Shown here: in pieces, positions 12,162 to 23,608 of the stretch
Layout: the number at the start of each line of letters is the position of its first letter
Position numbering within the stretch: position 1 is the first letter of the stretch
From: Wolfiporia cocos
Lineage: Eukaryota; Basidiomycota; Agaricomycetes; Polyporales; Phaeolaceae
NCBI GenBank assembly: GCA_029448655.1
Contig: JACCLO010000010.1
Location: 2,914,001-2,978,000, forward strand
Length of the DNA stretch: 64,000 bases
Direction of reading: 5' to 3'
Notes under the pieces: model-generated
What the model saw: only the letters and a program-made list of their open reading frames with translations
What the model was told of the DNA's origin: nothing
Database searches by the model: none
Made by a program: the position numbers and the translations under genes

Positions 12162-14026
12162 ATGTCCTCACAAAACCCCGTGCGTGCCTCCGCCGCCGCC
12201 GCCCTGCCGCCCGCTCACCCCATGCAGATCCGGAGGAAGCTCGTCATCGTCGGCGACGGTGCGTCTCCCGCCTTCCCCCGCTTCGCACGCTGACCGCAGC
12301 TGTCCGCGCCTTATCGCTTCCGCGCCACCGCCTGCCTTGCCGACGCACACGTCCCGTCCGCACGGCCGCCGCACGCACTCGCCCCGCCCCGCGCACCCAC
12401 AGGCGCATGCGGCAAGACGTCGCTGCTCTGCTCGTTCGCGCTCGGCGAGTTTCCCAAGGAATACGTGCGTGCCCCGCCCGCCCGCCCGTGCTGCCGCTGA
12501 CCGACGCCCTGCGCACAGCACCCAAGTGCGTCTCTCTCTCCGTCCGCCCGCAGGGCGCTGCTGACCCCGCCCGGCAGCCATCTTTGAGAACTACGTCGCC
12601 GAGATCCGGCTCGACGGCAAGCCCGTGCAGCTCGCGCTGTGGGACACTGCGTGCGTCGTCCTTCTCTTCCTCCCTCCCTCCTCCCTTCCCCGCCCGGCTC
12701 GCGCTCCTCATGTCCCTTGTCCCTTGTGCCTCGCGCTTCGCTTGCCGACCTGCCGTCTCACGCGCTGACCCGCCCGCACAGCGGCCAGGAAGAGTACGAG
12801 GTACGCCCGCTCGCCTGCCCTCCCTTCTCTTCTAACGACGCACCTGCCCTTGTCCCCCTTCTCTTCTGACGACGCCCTGCCCGGTCGCCCCTGCTGCGCC
12901 GTCGCCCTGCCGCTCGCCGCGCCCCACTCGGACGGCCTGCCCGGCACGCGGCCCCGGCCTGGTCCCTGCCTGCGCATTGCGTCATACCTGGCGCACGGCG
13001 TTTCTGATCCGCCGCGCTGCCCTCCGCGCGACGCTCCCCCCGGGATGCTGTGCTCGCCTCGGCTCGCGGTCCTGTTTCTGTGCTGATGCCCGTGTCATGA
13101 TGTGATGGTGGTGATGATGCGCGACGTGCGCTTGCTGCGCGGCCGCTCCGCTCCGCCGCGTCGCCGACCCGTTGCTACGCACCCCACCCTGTCGCCGACG
13201 CCGACCCGTCCTCGCCGTCCACCGTGCTTGTGCTTGTGTCTGCCGTCGCGTCCATCGCCGCGCTACTGCCGCCCCCGTCCCGCCACGCTCGCCCGCTGTG
13301 TCATGTAACCGCGACACAGCGCCTGCGCCCAATGTCGTACTCCAAGTCGCACGTCATCCTGATCGCATTCGCGATCGACACGCCCGACTCGCTCGAAAAC
13401 GTCACCGTCAAGGTGCGCTCCGTCTTCTTTATTGGCTCGTGGCGTGCTGATGGCTTGTCTTGCGTTTGGTGTGGGGTGTGGCGGCTCGGAACTGATTTGC
13501 TCGTGCGGACCGATGTGTGATGGACGTGATGGACGGACGAGCAGTGGATAGAGGAGGTGCGCGCGATTTGCGGGCAGACGATCCCTGTGCTCCTCGTGGG
13601 GTGCAAGTCGGATCTGCGCCCGCCAGAAGGTGCGTATGGGCTACGTGTGCGTGGACGGGTGCTCACCGTGCTCTGTTCTCCGCCCTCCTTCCCTCCGCCC
13701 CACGACCCGATCCCCTGCCGGACCCGCACACACGCCGCCACCCACGCCCCGCCCCGCCCTGCCCCCCCGCGCCGCGCGCAGGCTCGCCGAACTCGGGCAA
13801 CTTCGTCTCGCAGGCGGACGCGGAGCGCGTCGCGCAGCTGATCGGCGCGCGCGCGTACAAGGAGTGCTCCGCGCTGCGCATCGAGGGCGTCGACGACGTG
13901 TTCGAGGCCGCGACGCGCGCGAGCATGCTCATGCGCGAGGGCGTGCCCGCGCACGTCCCCAGCGGCCACGAGCGCCGCACCTCCCGCGGCGACTGGGAGG
14001 GCGGCCGGTGCTGCGTCGTCTGCTAG
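12162..14026 (+). CDS. Rho-family small GTPase, Rho2-like
   Basis: Membrane-anchored GTP switch of the Rho family; in fungi such proteins control polarity and wall synthesis. Eight exons (12162-12258, 12403-12464, 12519-12525, 12578-12650, 12782-12800, 13320-13412, 13545-13629, 13782-14026) sum to 681 nt, 226 residues. Motifs: P-loop [11 protein letters not shown], effector loop PTIFENY, DTAGQEEYE with the catalytic Gln, [21 protein letters not shown], and ECSAL. The C-terminus CCVVC is a CAAX box preceded by Cys, as in fission-yeast Rho2; terminal Cys would favour farnesylation. Two features are odd: exon 3 is only 7 nt, and intron 5 is 519 bp while most others are about 53-150. The start is the first ATG before the P-loop; an inner Met ([10 protein letters not shown]) is possible. 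Rho1 and Rho2 classes are hard to separate by eye. Confidence 0.88.
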
Positions 14027-14990
14027 GCGCCGCCTCGTCCCGCGGGGGAGGGGGAGGGGGGTGTATCGAGGATTTAGTTGCTGAGGAGAGGAGGGAGGAG
14101 GAGAGGAAATGCCACCAGGCCATCGCCATCGTCATCGTTATTCGCCACACCACGCCGCCACGACCGCCCACGCCCGGACGGGCGGGCACACGCACCGTAC
14201 CTAGCCTGCGCCGCCGATACCAGCTAGTACGGCCACGCCGCCGCTGCCGCACCACTGCACCGCCCCGTTCTGCTTCGCCGCTGTCACTGTCACTGTCACT
14301 GTCGCCGGTTCTGCCCACACGCCCCGCCTGTCGCTGTATGTATGTGGCCCGCGCCACGATTGTTATTCGCCGCCGCCCCCGCCCGCCGAGGGCCGCGCCC
14401 CCGCCATGTCGTGTCTCGTATCGTATATAGCTAGTGCACATCTCATCATCATGCTCGGACGGACGATCTACCCCTTTGCATCGCATTCGCGTGACGCGTG
14501 CTGTGTGCTTTGATGTTGGTGTGTGCGACAGGTGAGGTGCGCGGCATGCACACGTTCTTTCGTTCGCTCGTTCGCTCGTTCGCTCTTTTTTTATGGTCGT
14601 TCGTGGACGGACCGCTCGGACTCAAAAATCACCCCCGTCGTTTTGTGTTGCTGATCGCTTACTACTATGTTATGCGTATGTCGCTCGCTCGCTCGGATAT
14701 GGACTATTTATCGCGCCGGTCTCGTGTTGTCAGAACCCCGATGGCTGTGGCGTGCGTAAGGGCGGAAGGCAACTATCAGACGGGCGGATGTCTCTTGTTG
14801 AGCGAGCGCGCTCGTCAGCGATCTTGCAATGCAAGTACAGCGTCACACGAGTCCTGATTCACAGCAGAAACTAAATCGACAATATTTCGGTGGTAACCCA
14901 GTGCCAAGCGCAAGCGTACGCCTTGCCAGGCCGGCTTCAGTCTGCCAACAGACGTGAGTCTGAACACAACATATTTGATGTCTACTCACT
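14027..14990. other. Rho gene 3' flank with short tandem repeats
   Basis: No gene is seen. Two microsatellite-like stretches occur: CTGTCA units at about 14278-14303 and TTCGTTCGC-type units at about 14557-14586. The GC-rich island ends near 14.4 kb. Confidence 0.5.
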
Positions 14991-15741
14991 CTATCCAGTC
15001 TGTCGCTCGAGCATGATCGTCGCGACAACCTGTGTGGGATTATGCATCTTGAGTTCTATTTTTGCGCCCTGGTCGAGAACGTCGCCTTCAAACCAGTAGT
15101 ATCCACTGCACGTCGCATCGGCTTTCACAACGAACTTGTTCTGCTCCTTTAAGAGGTGCACCCGTGGCAGTATGCTCTTATACATACTCTTGTTGCCCAA
15201 ATAGTTCTTCGCCCACGTCGACACGATATAGCACGGCGCGCCCTGGTGCATTCCCGCGGGAAATGTCAAAACGAACGTCTCGTCCGTCGAGTACGGCTTG
15301 TATGCGAGCAACCCCAAGTACACCGCGCCGTGGAAGCGCACGACGCCGAGAAAGTCGTTGCGCGCCGGCGCGTTCAGCCGCTGCCGCACGACCGCGTCGC
15401 ACTCCGCGCGGCTGCGCCCGACGACGAGCACGTCCACGTGGCCCGCGTCCGCGCGCGGCTGCGCGTCCGCGAACGTGTGCTCGACGTACACACACGACGA
15501 GGCTGTGCACGAGCAGCTGCGCCGCGCGCGCGGGGATCCCCGCCGCCAGCGCGGCTGCCACCACGATGGGCAGAGGGTCGGCGGGTGCGAAGGCGAGGGA
15601 GAGCTTCCGCGCGACGCCGCCGAGGAGGTTGATGCCTGCGACCCATGCGTCCCGCCCGTCGTGAGCGCGGGGGGCGTTCGTGCTGTGCTTGAACGAGTAC
15701 AGGGTCCCGAAGCCCGGGATGTATTCCCAGTCCATCGTCAT
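14991..15741 (-). CDS. Hypothetical protein with a frame break (possible pseudogene)
   Basis: I do not recognise this protein. It starts with ATG at 15741 (DWEYIPGFGTLYSFKHST) and runs about 80 residues to QLLVHSL near 15503. It then continues in another frame from about 15497 (YVEHTFADAQPRADAGHVDV) to the stop at 14991 (ends VVATIMLERQTG). The second half has an evenly beta-rich look (TFVLTFPAGMHQGAPCYIVS, CSGYYWFEGDVLDQGAKIEL) and no signal peptide or membrane segment. The frames can be joined by a one-base change or by a very short GT-AG intron of 31-40 nt ending at CGCAG. Both halves look protein-like, so the gene is recent in decay, carries a sequencing indel, or uses an unusually short intron. 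Confidence 0.5.
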
Positions 15742-17138
15742 TGTGTTTGCTGACTATGGGATGCGCACGGGGGTGTTGTGAATGCCAGGCTGCGGTGATT
15801 CCGCGATGGAATGCTTTCGATACGTACCTATCTGTTTCAATGGCCAAGGTGGACGACTTCAGGTTGAACTTGGTTCTGTGTCGGCCGGTTAGTGAGATGA
15901 TTTGACGAAAGGCTACACCCATGTCTGTGAAATGACCTTGAGGCTGCGCTGAGGCAACCACGAGGTGTTGTCAGTGATGTAGAACAAATATGTTGTTTTC
16001 TGTGAGTACATGTGTGTCCATATGAGCAGTTCGCCAGTTATACCTACATGATCGGAAGTTCTTGGCCCGGATGTTGCGAGCACAAGCCTCAGACAAACGT
16101 CTTCGTGATTGATTCCTCTTGAACTGAAATATTCGACCGTTGCCGGTGCAGATCTGGTACGCATGCGTGTTGCATCTGAGGATAAATAAGGAAGTACAGT
16201 CAACATATGAGTACTGATCGCAATCTCTATCGAGATTAGACGTGAACGCAGACCTTGTAAACACGACGGCAATATTGCCAGCATCATTGAGCCGTGGCAC
16301 GAGTACGAGCGCAGTTGATCGGGATCGATCGATAGCTTTGGATCTTGAAGCTTGAAGCATCATCATCATACTATGAGTTACGTCTCGCTCAGATCTCGTC
16401 GATTGGTTGTTGCAAATTGACGTTTCCTATAAGCTGTCTTTCAACCAGTTGATGCCAATGATTTTCGAATGGCACGCGGGCATCAAGCATCAGATCTCAT
16501 CGTCAGGTTGACGGAAGACATACACTTGACGAGCAGTCTCAGCACGCGGGTTGTCTCACACGAAGCACAGACCCTGACGAATGGACACAGACTCGCGCAA
16601 TGAGAAAAAGTACAGCACAGGAAGGCTCGCCTTACTTTCAGCCGCAAATTCACTCCTTCTATGCACTGGCGGGGCCTGTGGCGCGTTCCGACACTCAGTC
16701 GACTTGTCTCACGCGTTAACGCGGTTCGACAGGGAACTGCGTCCGATAGGCAACGGGACTCCGCACTCACGGGTAACTCTCTTTTGCCAAGCCATGCATG
16801 TGAGCAAGAGTCGCCACCAAGGTCTGTCAACCAGCCGAACCGCGATACAGAGATAAGCAAGCTCATGGTCTTCTATCCTATCGTTTCTATTCCTTATATA
16901 CACTCGGTGCTCGGCCACATTACATCTTCTTGAATCCAGAAGAACTCTGCTCATGTCGATACCTTTATTTACCTTGTTGCGAATGGATGTGGAGTGCCTT
17001 GTGCCTTCGGTCCCAATTGCTCGTGCAGACACTGACCTCAGCGCTGCACATATCTCGTGGACTAGTGCACCACTGGACGGCGGGAACTTGACATCTCGTC
17101 CACCCTAAACTCTACGGCTCTTCACAGCTTCTACAGCT
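15742..17138. other. Intergenic, no gene identified
   Basis: Open frames at 15913-16369 on the minus strand might be 5' exons of the neighbouring hypothetical gene, but I could not build a splice-consistent join. Nothing else is recognised. Confidence 0.4.
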
Positions 17139-19491
17139 ATGGCGTCGGTGGAATCAGCGGAAAAGCTGTCTGTTGAAGATAAAGATGAGAAGCAACCCGT
17201 CGTCGTGCACGTAGCGGTCGTGAACGAAGAAGCGGACACGGGCGCGCAGCTCGTTGCGGGAACCGTTGGAACAGTAGATGCTGAAGAGGCGCTTCGCGTA
17301 CGGCGGAAGATCGACTGGCACATTATGCCTCTCATGTGCAGTGAGTTATCATCGGTTTGAGGTCTCTCGGCTCTGATCATACATACCACAAGCGATATAT
17401 TGGGTGCAATACATGGACAAGTTGACACTCGGGAATGCAGCTATATTGGGACTCAAGTCAGTGTACCAGTTAGTCTCTAGGGATATGCTCACAATGACCA
17501 CCACCTATAGAACTGCTACGCATCTGACGACGAATCAGTATGTTCTTGTGGGCGACTAATATCAACAACTAACACGACAATTCAACAGATACAACTGGTA
17601 CGTCGCTTGTAAAAAGGTTGAACATCAACGACTGAATCATATATAGGCTAGGAACGATATTTTATATTAGCTATCTCATTTTTGAGTACCCACAGAATCT
17701 CGCTTTACAGCGGTTTCCAGTGGGCAAATGGCTTAGGTAGCGTATTGTCCCGAAGCTACATGCACTGCGGAAGTTAACTCTCCCGGATTAATGACAGTGT
17801 CAATATCTTCATTTGGGGTGCTGCGTTGTGCTGCCATGCTGCTTGCAAGGATTTTACCGGATTGCTCATATGCCGTCTCGTTCTGGGAATGTGCGAAGGC
17901 TCAATCACGGCAGGATTCATGGTGGTCACGTCGATGTTCTACACACGCACGGAGCAGACGCTGCGCGTTGGTTATTGGTGTATGTATATTTCTATATACC
18001 TGTCGCCGCGTGTTGGGCGTGATTAATCGTTGATTTCTCAGTCATGATGAACGGCACCGGTATGTTACCACCAGTTGTGACAATGCGTCTTATCTTAGCT
18101 TGTCACCACCTGTAGCGCAGATCCTGCTTGGCTTTATCAGTTTTGGTGCGCTACACACGAAGACAGGCAACTTCGAGCCTTGGCAATGGTATGTGCGTTG
18201 TAGTTAACCCGGTGCAGCTACTGACCAGCACTGATCCAATGTTCGCAGGCTAGTTGTCATCACGGGATCGATCACTGTGGTCACAGCGGTCGGATTCTGG
18301 TAGGTTGGATGTCGTCTCAGCAGACTGTATGATTCTATAAACTACCTAGGATATTGTTCCCAGACTCGCCCACGAATGCTTGGTTCTTGACTCATGAAGA
18401 GCGGGTTGCTGCTATACAGCGACTGAAGGTACCTTCGAGCCTTCACGACAATGTGCAAAAAGATTGATACTCATTTCTGCAGACAAACCAAACTGGAGTA
18501 GAGAATAAGCGGTTCAAGAGGGAGCAGTAAGCTGGATCAAATTATCTCTGTGACCCCCCTCACCGTCCCATAGGTTCTATGAAGCGCTTCGAGATCCGAA
18601 GACCTGGCTGTTCTTCCTCTTCTCTGCACTTGACAACGTGCCGAATAGTCTGACGAATCAGACGCAGATCATCATGGACTCGTTCGGGTTCACGAACCTG
18701 CAGACCACCCTTTTCAGCCTTGTGAGCGGCACGATCGAACTGGTGACGATCTCCACCGGTGTACATGTTGCGACCCGCCTGCGCAACGCGCGCGCGTACG
18801 TCGGCTTCTGCTGGTATTTTCCGACGCTGCTGGGAATTCTATTGGTCAATCTGCTTCCGTGGAGCGACAAAGCAGGCCTTTTGTGCGGTCAAGAACTGAC
18901 CAGTATGTTGAATAGAGTGCCTCTTACGAGGCTAATTTTGACATCAATATTGTTTCTGCCGGCAGACATTAGCGTGACTGCGTTCGTCCTGGCACTGTCT
19001 TGGCTCACAAATGTCACGGCGGGGCACACCAAGAAAGTCACTGTGAACGCGATCATGCTAATTGGGTACTGCGTTGGGAACTCTGCAGGACCTTTTATGT
19101 GGCAGGCACAGTACGTTCCACGGTAAGTTAGACTTATGATAACATCTGCCTGCTGTAACCTCTGATCGTCGTCCTGCCGATTGAAGAAACCATGTACCAT
19201 GGACGATCATCGGCATTTGCTATGTGTGCTGCATGTTCCTGCTGCTTGCAATCCGTTGGCTTCTGGCTTCGGAGAATAGACGCAGAGATCGTGAAGCGCG
19301 TGACACGACGTACGATGGAGTTTATGTAGAGGTCGTGCTCGCGGACGGATCACGCGTAGAACGGAAGGTAGAGAAGGTGAGTTTGTGCCATTTCGCAACA
19401 CAACATCATAGCTTATGCCTGTATTTCCTACATACAGGAATACTTGGACTTGACCGATATACAGAATCGTGATTTTAGATACGTTTTGTAA
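17139..19491 (+). CDS. MFS transporter, allantoate permease-like (anion:cation symporter family)
   Basis: Predicted plasma-membrane symporter of the Dal5/ACS group, whose members carry allantoate, ureidosuccinate, vitamins or other small anions; the substrate cannot be read from sequence. At least nine exons. A polar N-terminal tail leads to RKIDWHIMPLMC, then YWVQYMDKLTLGNAAILGLK (helix 1), NWLGTIFYISYLIFEYPQN, RLVLGMCEGSITAGFMVVTS, and FYTRTEQTLRVGYW, which is typical of the family. A central loop (about 18490-18560) is followed by the second six-helix half: FGFTNLQTTLFSLVSGTIE, VNAIMLIGYCVGNSAGPF. The last short exon gives LDLTDIQNRDFRYVL, the characteristic C-terminus of the Dal5 group, ending at 19491. 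No break was seen. Confidence 0.9.
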
Positions 19492-20531
19492 CCTGTTAGC
19501 AGTGTATCAGACTTGAAGTTAATTACCCAGCGGGTATAGATAAGCGCCAACAATCACGTGGATATCGTCGCGCGTCCGGAGCCCGCCCCTGCGATGATGG
19601 CGCATATATACGCTCTGATGGCCCATGACGCATGGTAGAATATAACGAGTTTAATTACCCATGGCTTCGCCACGAATATCAATTGTCACTTAAGTGAGAT
19701 AACTAATAGAATAAGGGAAAAAAACACTGGATGGAGACATTATGAGTCCACCCAACCTCCAGGGTGTGTGATCACCCTGTCCTGTCCTTTGTTCTCTGCC
19801 CGCTCAGCCACTTCCTCCACCTCGCTGATGCTCGGTGTCGTCGTCGCTTCGCTTGTAACATTGTGTGGTGCCTCAAAAAACTCCCTGAATTCTCTTAACT
19901 CATCGCGTGTATCTACAGTACAGGCCATCTACGTTACAACAGCTACAAAATCCCCGTGGCACAGCGCAGGGAGGACGCGCGAAACGTTTTTCTTTGAACG
20001 CGCGCCTTGCAGGCGCCGGGCGTGGGAATACACTGACCAACTCCCCGGGTCGGTGGCGCGAGCCCTATGGGACGACGGACAGCACGTGGCGCACGTGGAA
20101 AAGCACATGGCAGTTCCCACGCAACGGTCGTCCCTTTATTATATGATTTAATGTTCCACTCTTGGATTTATATTCAGCATTTAGAAGTGGTGAAGTTGGG
20201 TAATAGATTTCATGATGCTTACATCCACATTCTGGAAGCACCCATAGATTTATCAGCTAAGTCCGCACGAGACGGCTTCGCGCCATATTCCAATGCAGCT
20301 GTCAAGTATCCGTGCAGGGATCATAGGTGCCCAACTGAAGTATGTAGACAATGTCCAGTAGCGTAGTAGGGCGACCTGTTGCGCGCAATTTCTCGTTGAG
20401 CTTTGCCGAGTCAAGTCAAAATGTCTAGTACGCACTTTGGAGATACTAAGCAAGCAATGGCATCCTTCCAATGAACCTACAATGTGCTACAGTATATGTT
20501 TTATTCCTATAATGCTTTTAGTAATTGCCAA
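19492..20531. other. Intergenic, small unassigned ORFs
   Basis: A minus-strand ORF at 19740-19928 is acidic and an adjoining frame at 19929-20120 is open, but neither matches a family I know. No TIR was found. Confidence 0.4.
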
Positions 20532-20610
20532 TCCGATATGGTGTAGTGGCTAACATTATCGCCTCTCATATTTAAACGCGATAGCCCGGGGTTCGATTCC
20601 CCGTGTCGGA
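20532..20610 (+). tRNA. tRNA-Glu (anticodon CTC) with short intron, copy 1
   Basis: The 79-nt sequence folds as a tRNA: acceptor TCCGATA pairs with TGTCGGA; the D-arm GTGTAGTGGCTAAC is that of eukaryotic tRNA-Glu; the anticodon stem is ATCGC/GCGAT; the T-arm is CGGGG-TTCGATT-CCCCG. The anticodon loop is too long by eight bases. Removing TATTTAAA after the base 3' to anticodon CTC, the standard position of nuclear tRNA introns, restores a 7-nt loop. The A- and B-box promoters are internal. A near-identical copy lies 3.0 kb downstream in the same orientation. Confidence 0.88.
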
Positions 20611-21190
20611 ATGTTTTTCTTCATCTGTGTCAATCAAGAACTTTGTTTTATTTCTTCACGCGAGGGTTCTAAAGCGCCATGCTTCAGTATTTGGCGCCGG
20701 ACGTCTCGTGCGCTCGAAGTATTCAGGCGTTCCCTCACCTCACTAGCGATCCTCCCACGTGGCCTTTTGTTGACTCAGGAGACTCGCGGGTCCTTCAAGA
20801 AGCGCCATAGCAGTGAACTGAGGTCTTGCGAGTTCGGGAATCCATCAAACATCACGCTTTAGTGGCGGGCACCCTCGAAGATCGAAGATCGCTCTGTAAT
20901 TGACAATATGTTATTCCATCCGAGTATCCGAGTTCCATCCGCCTTGAACGTGCCTATTTCAAGAGGTAACGAGGTTCGGCAGGAGGACCAGCTGAGTTTA
21001 TCACTACTCGGACGTCGATGATTGACTTACAATCACTGGAACACGAATCTTATATGATATTAGTAGACGCATCGGGGCCAAACATGTTTATGTATCATGG
21101 TCAGTGACGAAGTGTCGCGATCGCACCATTAAAATTTGGATTGTCGTTGAGCGATATACCATATTGCATAATGACACGGTGAGTTTACTC
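20611..21190. other. Intergenic, nothing recognised
   Basis: The first bases after the tRNA are T-rich (ATGTTTTTC), a fit for RNA polymerase III termination. No gene is evident in the rest. Confidence 0.45.
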
Positions 21191-23510
21191 TCAATCATAG
21201 TTCATGACCGGAATGAGGTCTGCTGTTCTTCCAGGACGCAGACAGATATTGCAGCTAAATGGTCTCGGGTGGCTTGAAATACATATAAGATCAGCACCCT
21301 CTTAGTCCACAATGCACAAGACGCACCTGATCGTACCCGATACGAATGATGGAATGAGTTCAGCCTCTTCATTGGCAGAGTTGACAGCCTTGCGAAATTC
21401 AAAAATTGCAAGCATATTTGCCACAGCAAGCCAAATACTGGTGTCACCGAATTGCCGACCTGGGCAAAGTCTGAGGGATCAAGGATATTAGACCCAATTG
21501 TGTACAACGGTGATGCTGCTCTACCGTCGACCGAATCCGAACACCAAATTGCGTGGATCATTTGCATCTGCATTGAGCTTGTCCATCTCTTCGAATCGCT
21601 CTGGGTAGAACGTCTCTGGCTCTGGGTAAGTTTCTACGTCGCGTGTCATTCCCCTGTAATTACGAGGTTCGGAAATCAGTCAGACATTGATCTCGTTTTG
21701 TTAATATATAGCACACAGACCATATATTAGGAATGATCATGGTCTGTCCAGGGATATGGAATCCGCGATATTCATCGTCCTGTGTGAGCTTATGCGGTAG
21801 ACCTTAGAGCCTCTTGTCAGGGACAATATAACATGATGTCCTTGAAAACGTACATAGAGGAACGGGTGGATTCCATCTATGTCGGCGAATCAGATGAGTC
21901 CATCGCTATTTCAAATGCCACATACCGATATACTTCTTTGAGAACACAGTCGATGTATGGCAACGAATCTCGGTCAATAAGCTCAGGAAGCCGACCGTTG
22001 CCAAGCACTCGATCAAGTTCTGCTTGAGCTTTCTGACAAACATCCGGGTGCAGGACCATAGCAAGCACGAATGAGATGAGAACGGTGACAGTCTGTTCAG
22101 AGTATGACCAAACCATATTTAACGAACAAGAAATATCAACTACCGTATCGGTACCCGCTGACAATCGATATCAATATGCCCGTGGCTTAGGAGTGCGGTA
22201 TGAGGTACTTGCCACCGTAGATAACGCTCCCAGCGCCTTTGATGTTATACTCGTCATCAGGAGATAGGAATCCGTCCACATTGCTGTCCTGTATGAGTGT
22301 CCTCAGAAGAGAAGGTTTCGCGATGCCGGCTGCCTAAAACAGTGTCAGTGTCAGGTAGCACAATCTATCTTATTCCAGGATGACGATATGCAACTCAACA
22401 TTTACTCACCATAGCATTTCGTACTTTTGCGAAAGGAACGTTCTGCAGTTGACGCACATATTCTCTGACCTCGAAGGCTTTCCGCTTAAAGCCAGCTCCA
22501 GGCATCCAGGTCGGGATGTGCTTCACTACTCAGATGCGCGATCAGCTTCAATCTGGGATCCTTATGCTTTTAGCGCACGTAGGGGGAAGAAGTCGACTAG
22601 TGCCGCAGCAGGGCTGCCTGCCTCGACAGTACCGCTAACGGCCCTATCTGCTAGTCGTATGAATTCGTCGTCATCCAGATTCGTTACCGTATGTCCGTAG
22701 GTGATTTCCATCATCAACGTGGCCACATATCTAGAGATCACATCGGCGAACCGTGCATACCTCCAAGAGCACAGAATAGTTACCTCTTCAGATGGGCAGT
22801 AAAATCTCCAGGAGACTCAATGAGAGCACGTAGAAGACGATTAGTCTCTCTCGCTTGAATAGGCTCGTACGATTGAAGTGCAGCCCTGTCTTGGAACGAT
22901 GCTTGAATCCATTTGCGATGTAAACGCCATTGATCGCCATATGGCATTATAGTAACATTCGGCTCGAACTGAATTCTACTGGGTGATGAGCGTGTGCATC
23001 CAGTACCGTCTCAGAGATCTTACAGTTCACTGAACAGAATGAAATACGGTCGGTCGGAGTATTTGGCACCCCGCTTTTCCAACAAATCTTGAGCAGCTTG
23101 AGTGGAGTTGATAATTAAAGCGGCTTTCCGGAACAGCCGTAAGAAAATCAAATCGCCTTGGAAGTAAGTTCATTTACTATACATCCAAACCGTTCGAGAC
23201 CGATGTACAACTTACCAAACACTTTGGACCATTCTGTGAACGCTTTGTACTGGTAATCCATGGGCACCTGATGAATGTTACCTAAGAATGGTAAAGGCCG
23301 AGGACCTGGAGGATTGAGGCGATCATATTCATAGCATTGAACCGCCCACCATCGACGGATGCCGAAGATAGTGATAGTGAATATTATGCTGATACAGGCA
23401 ATGCCAAAGGGAAACATTATTCCCAAAGCTGTGTAAGCCATTGCAAGAGGGATGCGGGATGCAGCCTGAGCGGATGCGCTGGCGTCAACCGAGATCGGAG
23501 CCTGATACAT
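21191..23510 (-). CDS. Cytochrome P450 monooxygenase (gene 2, microsomal, multi-exon)
   Basis: Haem-thiolate monooxygenase, ER-anchored, substrate unknown. The first in-frame ATG after the tRNA gene (23510) gives a hydrophobic N-terminus (about residues 20-45) and then [18 protein letters not shown]. Later exons encode [20 protein letters not shown] (joined over an intron near 22590), the I-helix SAGTDT, LKEVYR (ExxR), [12 protein letters not shown], and [18 protein letters not shown] (haem Cys loop). A terminal intron with donor GTGCGT and acceptor TTTCAAG, between about 21271 and 21320, restores the usual tail [15 protein letters not shown] and stop at 21191. Without that intron the ORF stops at 21302. 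It resembles gene 1 in overall design but is clearly diverged. All catalytic landmarks are present. Confidence 0.87.
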
Positions 23511-23529
23511 GTAAACATACAGTTTAAAA

Positions 23530-23608
23530 TCCGATATGGTGTAGTGGCTAACATTATCGCCTCTCATGTTTGAACGCGATAGCCCGGGGTTCGATTCCCC
23601 GTGTCGGA
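23530..23608 (+). tRNA. tRNA-Glu (anticodon CTC) with short intron, copy 2
   Basis: Identical to the copy at 20532-20610 except in the 8-nt intron, here TGTTTGAA instead of TATTTAAA. The same cloverleaf elements are present and a T-run follows (AATTTTTTTC), the expected Pol III terminator. It lies only 20 bp upstream of, and divergent from, the start of P450 gene 2, so the two promoters must share the interval. Confidence 0.88.

Noticed and set aside
13081..13319. C/D-box snoRNA in the long Rho intron
   Set aside because: A C-box-like GTGATGA occurs at 13111, but no CTGA D box follows before the splice acceptor and no terminal stem is seen.
4789..23510. A P450-centred secondary-metabolite cluster with the MFS transporter
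   Set aside because: No backbone synthase (PKS, NRPS or terpene cyclase) was recognised between the P450s, and the transporter is of the Dal5 nutrient type.
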